From the NCBI GenBank assembly GCA_016716235.1, contig JADJWS010000001.1, forward strand, positions 1,488,001 through 1,552,000: a stretch of 64,000 bases of DNA, in the 5' to 3' direction. A program made the position numbers and the translations under genes. Shown one piece after another: positions 59,788 to 64,000 of the stretch (position 1 is the stretch's first letter; the number at the start of each line of letters is the position of its first letter). The DNA comes from Candidatus Defluviilinea gracilis (lineage in GTDB: Bacteria; Chloroflexota; Anaerolineae; Anaerolineales; Villigracilaceae). Below the pieces are notes generated by a model. The model saw only the letters and a program-made list of their open reading frames with translations, had not been told where the DNA came from and made no database searches.

Positions 59788-61662
59788 ATGTCCAAGAATC
59801 GAACTATGATCGTTCTCGGGTTGCTCGTGGTCGCAAGCATGGTTCTTTCGGCTTGCGGCACGCCCGCTCCCGCCGAGCCCGCTGAACCCGTTGTGGTGAC
59901 TCAGGAAGTCGTCGTGACCGAGGTTGTGGAAGTTGAGCGCGAAGCGTTCACCACGCCGCACCCGATCCTCGGCGACCTCAAGGTCCGCCAGGCGCTTTCA
60001 TACTGCACCAACAAGTCTGACCTGCTTGCCTCGGTCTACCCGCTCACCAGCGAAGAGACCCGCGCCAACTTGGTCATGCACACCTTCATCCCGCGCGATC
60101 ACTGGGCGTATGCCGGCGATGACAACATCACCATCTATCCCTACGATCCCGATCAGGGCCGCGCATTGCTCGATGAAGCCGGCTGGACCCTCGCCGAAGG
60201 CGCGTCTTTCCGCACCAATGCCGATGGCGACGAACTGGCTTTGCAATTCACCACCACCAGCGCCGCCTTCCGCCAGACCTGGGCCGCGATCTGGGAACAG
60301 CAGATGGCTGACTGCGGTGTTCGCATCGTTCGTCTGCATGCCCCTGCCTCGTGGTGGTTCGGCGATACCACAGGTATTGCCCGCCGCGATTACGAACTCG
60401 GCGCGTTCGCCTGGGTTGGTCAAGCTGACCCCGGTGGCCAAACCCTGTATGCTTGCGATCAGATTCCCACCCCGAACAACGGCTGGGAAGGCCAGAACGC
60501 CATGGGTTGGTGTAATGAAGCCGCCAGCACGAACATCAAATTGGCGAACAATACCCTTGTGAAAGACGAACGCATTGCCGCGTACACGATTGTCCAACAA
60601 GAATTCACCAAGGATGTTCCGAGCATTCCGCTTTTCAACCGCACCGACACCTATGCATACAACGCAAAGTTGACCGGCATCGAACCGAAACCGGGCGAAC
60701 CGTATTACACCTACAACGTTTCCGATTGGGCGCTAGACGGTAGCGACACCATCATCATGGGCTTCACGCAGGAACCTGCCTCGCTCTTCACGCTCGTGGA
60801 AGACGCGTTTGTCGCCCAACTTGCCTATACCCTCATCCGCCCGAACCAATCCACTGGTTTGAACTATGACTTCCAGGCTCAGTTGGTGAAACAACTGCCC
60901 ACCATCGAAAATGGCGGCACGACCAACAACGATGTGGAAGTAAAAGAAGGCGATAAAGTTGTGGATGTCAATGGCGATGTGGTCGACCTCGCGGCTGGCG
61001 TCAAAGTCAAGAATGCGGCTGGCGAAGAAGTTGAATTCACCGGCGGCACCGTGATGATGAAGCAATTGGTTTCCCGCTTCGATATCATCGACGGACTCAC
61101 CTGGGAAGACGGCACGCCCGTTTCTGCCGCCGACCTCGAATTGGGCAAGAAGATCGCCTGCGATCCTGAATCCGGCGCAACCTCCTTCATCGTCTGCGAC
61201 AAGACCGCCAGCGCCACCTTCGATGGCGTTGGATACACCCAGACCTGGATCCCCGGCGTTCAAGACCCGCTATACTTCCTCCCTGTGTGGCCCATCTACC
61301 CTGCTCATCAGTTGGGCGATGTTCCCGCCAAAGAATGGACGACCAACCCCCTCGTGGCTGAAACCCCGCTTTCCTACGGTCCCTATAAGATCGTCAGCTG
61401 GGAAAAAGGCGTCAAGATGGAATTCACCGCCAACGAGTTCTGGCCCGGCGGCGTGACCACCCCGAACATCGTGATCCAGATCATCACGCCCGAATCGCAG
61501 GAAACCCTCCTGCTCGGCGGTGAGATCGACATCCTCGATTCAACCTCGCTCGTCGGTCTGACCGAAACGCTTGTCGCCGCTGAAGGCGAAGGCAAGATCA
61601 AAACGATTGTGGAACCGAGCGCGACCTGGGAGCACATCGACATCTCCCTGTTTGTCCGCTAA
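59788..61662 (+). CDS. peptide-binding lipoprotein with circularly permuted SBP_bac_5 domain order
   Basis: 624 residues. Lipobox VLSAC (Cys 23) and a VVVTQEVVVTEVVEVE linker come first. Residues about 57-315 are what is normally the C-terminal part: PHPILGDLKVRQALSYCTNK, YPYDPDQGRALLDEAGWTL, WEQQMADCGVRIVRL, DYELGAFAWVGQADPGGQ. Residues about 318-624 are what is normally the N-terminal part: DTIIMGFTQEPASLFTLVED, DIIDGLTWEDGTPVSAADLE (near 430), SYGPYKIVSWEKGVKMEF (near 528), TLLLGGEIDIL (near 574), ending TWEHIDISLFVR. In standard proteins that last element runs directly into the PHPIL...VRQAL element. All parts of the fold are present, so it is probably functional. Confidence 0.85.
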   Translation: MSKNRTMIVLGLLVVASMVLSACGTPAPAEPAEPVVVTQEVVVTEVVEVEREAFTTPHPILGDLKVRQALSYCTNKSDLLASVYPLTSEETRANLVMHTFIPRDHWAYAGDDNITIYPYDPDQGRALLDEAGWTLAEGASFRTNADGDELALQFTTTSAAFRQTWAAIWEQQMADCGVRIVRLHAPASWWFGDTTGIARRDYELGAFAWVGQADPGGQTLYACDQIPTPNNGWEGQNAMGWCNEAASTNIKLANNTLVKDERIAAYTIVQQEFTKDVPSIPLFNRTDTYAYNAKLTGIEPKPGEPYYTYNVSDWALDGSDTIIMGFTQEPASLFTLVEDAFVAQLAYTLIRPNQSTGLNYDFQAQLVKQLPTIENGGTTNNDVEVKEGDKVVDVNGDVVDLAAGVKVKNAAGEEVEFTGGTVMMKQLVSRFDIIDGLTWEDGTPVSAADLELGKKIACDPESGATSFIVCDKTASATFDGVGYTQTWIPGVQDPLYFLPVWPIYPAHQLGDVPAKEWTTNPLVAETPLSYGPYKIVSWEKGVKMEFTANEFWPGGVTTPNIVIQIITPESQETLLLGGEIDILDSTSLVGLTETLVAAEGEGKIKTIVEPSATWEHIDISLFVR

Positions 61663-61687
61663 GTTGAGCAATTGCGCGTGTTAGAAA

Positions 61688-61717
61688 GAAGGTGTGCCTC
61701 GCAAGAGGCACACCTTC
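61688..61717 (+). promoter_or_regulatory. hairpin after the second binding-protein gene
   Basis: GAAGGTGTGCCTC / GAGGCACACCTTC perfect 13-bp arms with GCAA loop and no T-run, in the same position as the hairpin of the first operon. Confidence 0.78.
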
Positions 61718-61754
61718 CTATAATAGACTTTATCGGCGCTAAGGAAAACGCCGG

Positions 61755-61782
61755 AGGGGGGGGGGCCCGGGGGTTAAGGTCT
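61755..61782. other. G-homopolymer patch of doubtful sequence
   Basis: GGAGGGGGGGGGGCCCGGGG in the gap before the permease, similar in kind to 59330-59540. Confidence 0.5.
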
Positions 61783-61801
61783 AATACCAAGAGGTTTCAC
61801 T

Positions 61802-63004
61802 ATGACAGCCTATTTCATTCGGCGTATTTTACAAATGATCTTAGTGGTATTGATTTCAGCGATTGCTTCGTATGCCTTGTTGAACCTTGCTCCCGGCGGA
61901 CCTCTCCAGGGCTTGCGTCAGATTCAACAAGGCGGGCGGTTTCAGATCACCGAAGATGATATTGCGCGCATCCGCGCCTATTTCGAATTGGATTTATTTT
62001 TACCGTATCGTTTTACCCGTTGGTTGATCGGCGAGCCGCGCGGACCCCTCGTGATCGGCGGACAGGAATATTTCGCCGACCTGAAGGTGGGCTGCCGGAA
62101 GCCGATCGAATCGGAAAAATTGAACGAAGATACCGGAGAATACGAATCGATCATTACCGGCTGTAAAGAAGACGTATTGATGAAAGACCTGGTGGGGCGC
62201 CGCACCAGTCGAGGGGTTCTGCTCGGCGACTTTGGGTTATCATGGAAGGTGCTCCGCGATCGCCCGGTAACAGAACTTTTAGCGAGCCGCATTCCAAAGA
62301 CGATCCAACTGATCGGCTTGCAATCCCTTCTTTCGATCCTCATCGGCATCCCGCTTGGGGTCTATTCCGCCATACGCCAATATTCCCGCTTTGATTACAT
62401 CTTCACATCGCTCGCGTTCATGGGCTCTGCCATGCCCACCTTCTTCTTTGGCATTCTGTTGATTCTCGCGTTTTCCATCATCCCGAAAGACGCCGGGTGG
62501 GCGTACCTGCCGGCTGGGCTATCCGAATCCATCCGCGATTATTCCATCCCCATCATCGGGGCAGTGGAGGCGGGGTCGCTCAAAGACCGCTTCCTGCACT
62601 TGATCCTCCCGCTCACCGTGTTGACCATGGTGAGCATCGCCGGCTGGAGCCGCTTCGTCCGCGCCAGCATGCTCGAGGTGATGCGTCAGGATTACGTTCG
62701 CACCGCGCGCGCCAAAGGATTGTCTGAGCGTGTGGTCATCATGCGCCACGCGTTTCGCAACGCGCTCATCCCCTTCATCACCATTGTAGTCTTCACCCTG
62801 CCCGGTCTGTTCGGCGGCGCCATCATAACGGAAAGCATCTTCGCCTGGCCCGGGATGGGGTTGCTATACATCAAAGCCCTGGGAGACTTTGATTACCCGG
62901 TGGCCATGTCCATCTTCTTCATCCTTGCCGTGCTGACCGTGATCGCGACCCTGCTCAGGGATGTGCTGTATACGCTTGTCGATCCAAGAATCCGATTGTC
63001 GTAA
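61802..63004 (+). CDS. peptide ABC transporter permease (DppB type) with extra external domain
   Basis: 400 residues against about 310-335 for the family. After TM1 and NLAPGGPLQGL there is an insertion of roughly 80 residues before TM2 (near 65-135). It includes GGQEYFADLKVGC and two Cys about 30 apart that could form a disulfide. The core is normal: LLGVY-like GIPLGVYSAIRQYSRFDYI, YVRTARAKGLSERVVIMRHA (EAA loop, near 300), SIFAWPGMGLLYIKALGDFD, DPRIRLS. No clear Shine-Dalgarno was seen beyond AAGAGG. Confidence 0.92.
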   Translation: MTAYFIRRILQMILVVLISAIASYALLNLAPGGPLQGLRQIQQGGRFQITEDDIARIRAYFELDLFLPYRFTRWLIGEPRGPLVIGGQEYFADLKVGCRKPIESEKLNEDTGEYESIITGCKEDVLMKDLVGRRTSRGVLLGDFGLSWKVLRDRPVTELLASRIPKTIQLIGLQSLLSILIGIPLGVYSAIRQYSRFDYIFTSLAFMGSAMPTFFFGILLILAFSIIPKDAGWAYLPAGLSESIRDYSIPIIGAVEAGSLKDRFLHLILPLTVLTMVSIAGWSRFVRASMLEVMRQDYVRTARAKGLSERVVIMRHAFRNALIPFITIVVFTLPGLFGGAIITESIFAWPGMGLLYIKALGDFDYPVAMSIFFILAVLTVIATLLRDVLYTLVDPRIRLS

Positions 63005-63018
63005 CGAGGTCTTAGCCC

Positions 63019-64000
63019 ATGTCTGCCGCACAGGTCGCATCCCTTTCCCCTGAAGCCGTTACCATCGAAGAGCGTTCGCCGTTCCAAATCGTCATGCGCC
63101 GCTTCCAGCGTCACCGCCTGGCGATGATTTCGCTTATCATCATGCTGGCGATGTTCACGATTACCATCCTCGCGCCGTATATCGCTCCTTTTAAAATTCA
63201 AGAACTCTCGGTCAATAAATATTTTGTCCCCTGGGGAACCGTGGACGCGGAAACGGGCCGCGTGCACCACATGGGCACAGATAACATCGGGCGCGATTAC
63301 TTCTCCCGCCTGATCTACGCCGGGCGCATATCGCTGACGGTTGCCATCCTTTCGGTTCTCATCTCCGAAACGATCGGCATCGTTATCGGAGCGATCTCCG
63401 GCTTCTTCGGCGGATGGACCGACACCATCCTCATGCGCTTCGTCGAATTCATGCTGACGATCCCTCAACTACCATTACTACTGATCATCTCCTCCATGCT
63501 CTTGCGAAACGAAGAACTGATCGCCATCCCGGACCCGGTCTTGAAGTTCATGGGCGATATCCTCCTGCTTAGCCCCCGCGATTCGCGCAATGCCGTGCTG
63601 ATCGTGATGGTGCTGGCGGGCTTCGGCTGGCTCAGCGCGGCGCAACTCATGCGCGGCACCGTGCTCTCCCTGCGCGAACAAACTTTCGTCGAAGCCTCGC
63701 GATCGCTGGGCGCCTCGAACTTCCGCATCATCATGCGCGATATGATCCCCAACGCCATGGCGCCCATCATCGTGGATGCCTCCCTCGGCTTGGCGGGCTA
63801 CATTGTGGGCGAAGCCGCGCTCGCCTTTTTAGGTTTCGGGATTGCCGATCCAGTTCCTACGTGGGGGAATATGCTTGCCGCTTCACAACAATTTATGCTG
63901 GATCGCCCGTGGTTGCCGCTCGTGCCGGGGCTCCCCATCTTCATCTGCTCCCTCGCCTTCAACTATATCGGCGACGGTTTGCGCGACGCGCTCGACCCGC
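63019..64000 (+). CDS. peptide ABC transporter permease (DppC type), C-terminus off window
   Basis: 327 codons visible from ATG 63019, frame open at the right edge. MRRFQRHRLAMISLIIMLAM is TM1, HHMGTDNIGRDYFSRLIYAG (near 90) the family motif, LREQTFVEASRSLGASNFRI (near 225) the EAA loop, GEAALAFLGFGIADPVPTWG the late helix, and NYIGDGLRDALDP the end, so only a few residues are missing. An extra loop of about 25 residues (LLLSPRDSRNAV region) lies in the middle. ATPase genes are expected beyond the edge. Confidence 0.93.
   Translation, partial: MSAAQVASLSPEAVTIEERSPFQIVMRRFQRHRLAMISLIIMLAMFTITILAPYIAPFKIQELSVNKYFVPWGTVDAETGRVHHMGTDNIGRDYFSRLIYAGRISLTVAILSVLISETIGIVIGAISGFFGGWTDTILMRFVEFMLTIPQLPLLLIISSMLLRNEELIAIPDPVLKFMGDILLLSPRDSRNAVLIVMVLAGFGWLSAAQLMRGTVLSLREQTFVEASRSLGASNFRIIMRDMIPNAMAPIIVDASLGLAGYIVGEAALAFLGFGIADPVPTWGNMLAASQQFMLDRPWLPLVPGLPIFICSLAFNYIGDGLRDALDP

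Overview
The window reads as chromosomal DNA of a Chloroflexota bacterium, most likely class Anaerolineae. This is inferred from gene style, not from a marker gene. Supporting signs are the DUF3090/SCO1664-type gene pair, Thr/Pro-rich linkers behind lipoprotein signals, WD40 lipoproteins, VVVTEVVEV-type linkers in a peptide-binding protein, a decaprenyl-phosphate phosphoribosyltransferase-like UbiA protein next to a mevalonate kinase, and many short palindromic and heptanucleotide repeats between genes. No rRNA, tRNA, CRISPR array or prophage was recognised. Both ends cut genes: a sulfotransferase on the left and a peptide permease on the right.

Layout: 1-5.7 kb (minus strand) holds a partial sulfotransferase with a decayed duplicate of its 5' end, a small membrane protein, folK, a duplicated DinB/ClbS-like protein, homoserine dehydrogenase and the SCO1664/DUF3090 pair. 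5.8-8.8 kb holds the catalytic subunit of an acyl-CoA (methylmalonyl-CoA) mutase and a phosphofructokinase with PPi-type residues. 8.9-12.3 kb (minus) holds a secreted SGNH-type protein with repeats, and ribonuclease Z. 12.5-18.6 kb (plus) holds the FtsK translocase, a UbiA / mevalonate kinase / CPBP protease operon and a WD40 lipoprotein. 18.7-22.1 kb is a small accessory block: a DUF433/DUF5615 toxin-antitoxin pair, then a frameshifted IS110-family element and a frameshifted ISAs1-family element, each sitting inside a palindromic intergenic repeat. 22.1-25.7 kb holds rlmB, a GH1 glucosidase, a DUF4258/DUF2283 pair and an APH(6)-like kinase. 26-30.8 kb holds a heterodimeric ABC exporter and a frameshifted lipoprotein flanked by perfect palindromes.

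30.9-38.9 kb holds radA, a ZIP transporter, a second WD40 lipoprotein, dus, an LppM-like lipoprotein, a GH16 hydrolase and msrA. 39.4-41.8 kb is a cold-shock pair: a DeaD-type RNA helicase and a CspA-type protein, each behind its own promoter and a leader that contains an intrinsic terminator. 41.8-53.0 kb (minus) holds an ABC-2 type exporter, a methyltransferase, an APH-family kinase, an aminotransferase, a sugar nucleotidyltransferase, an aldo/keto reductase, UvrD/PcrA and a zinc-ribbon MscL. 53.2-64 kb (plus) holds two peptide ABC importers. The first is a complete set (D, F, binding protein, B, C). The second starts with a binding protein whose two halves are in swapped order, followed by two permeases.

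Three themes run across the window. Many genes have a -10 box 6-7 bases before the start codon, which suggests leaderless mRNAs. Heptanucleotide tandem repeats occur between genes and also in frame inside conserved enzymes. Strong hairpins follow both peptide-binding-protein genes and separate convergent genes.
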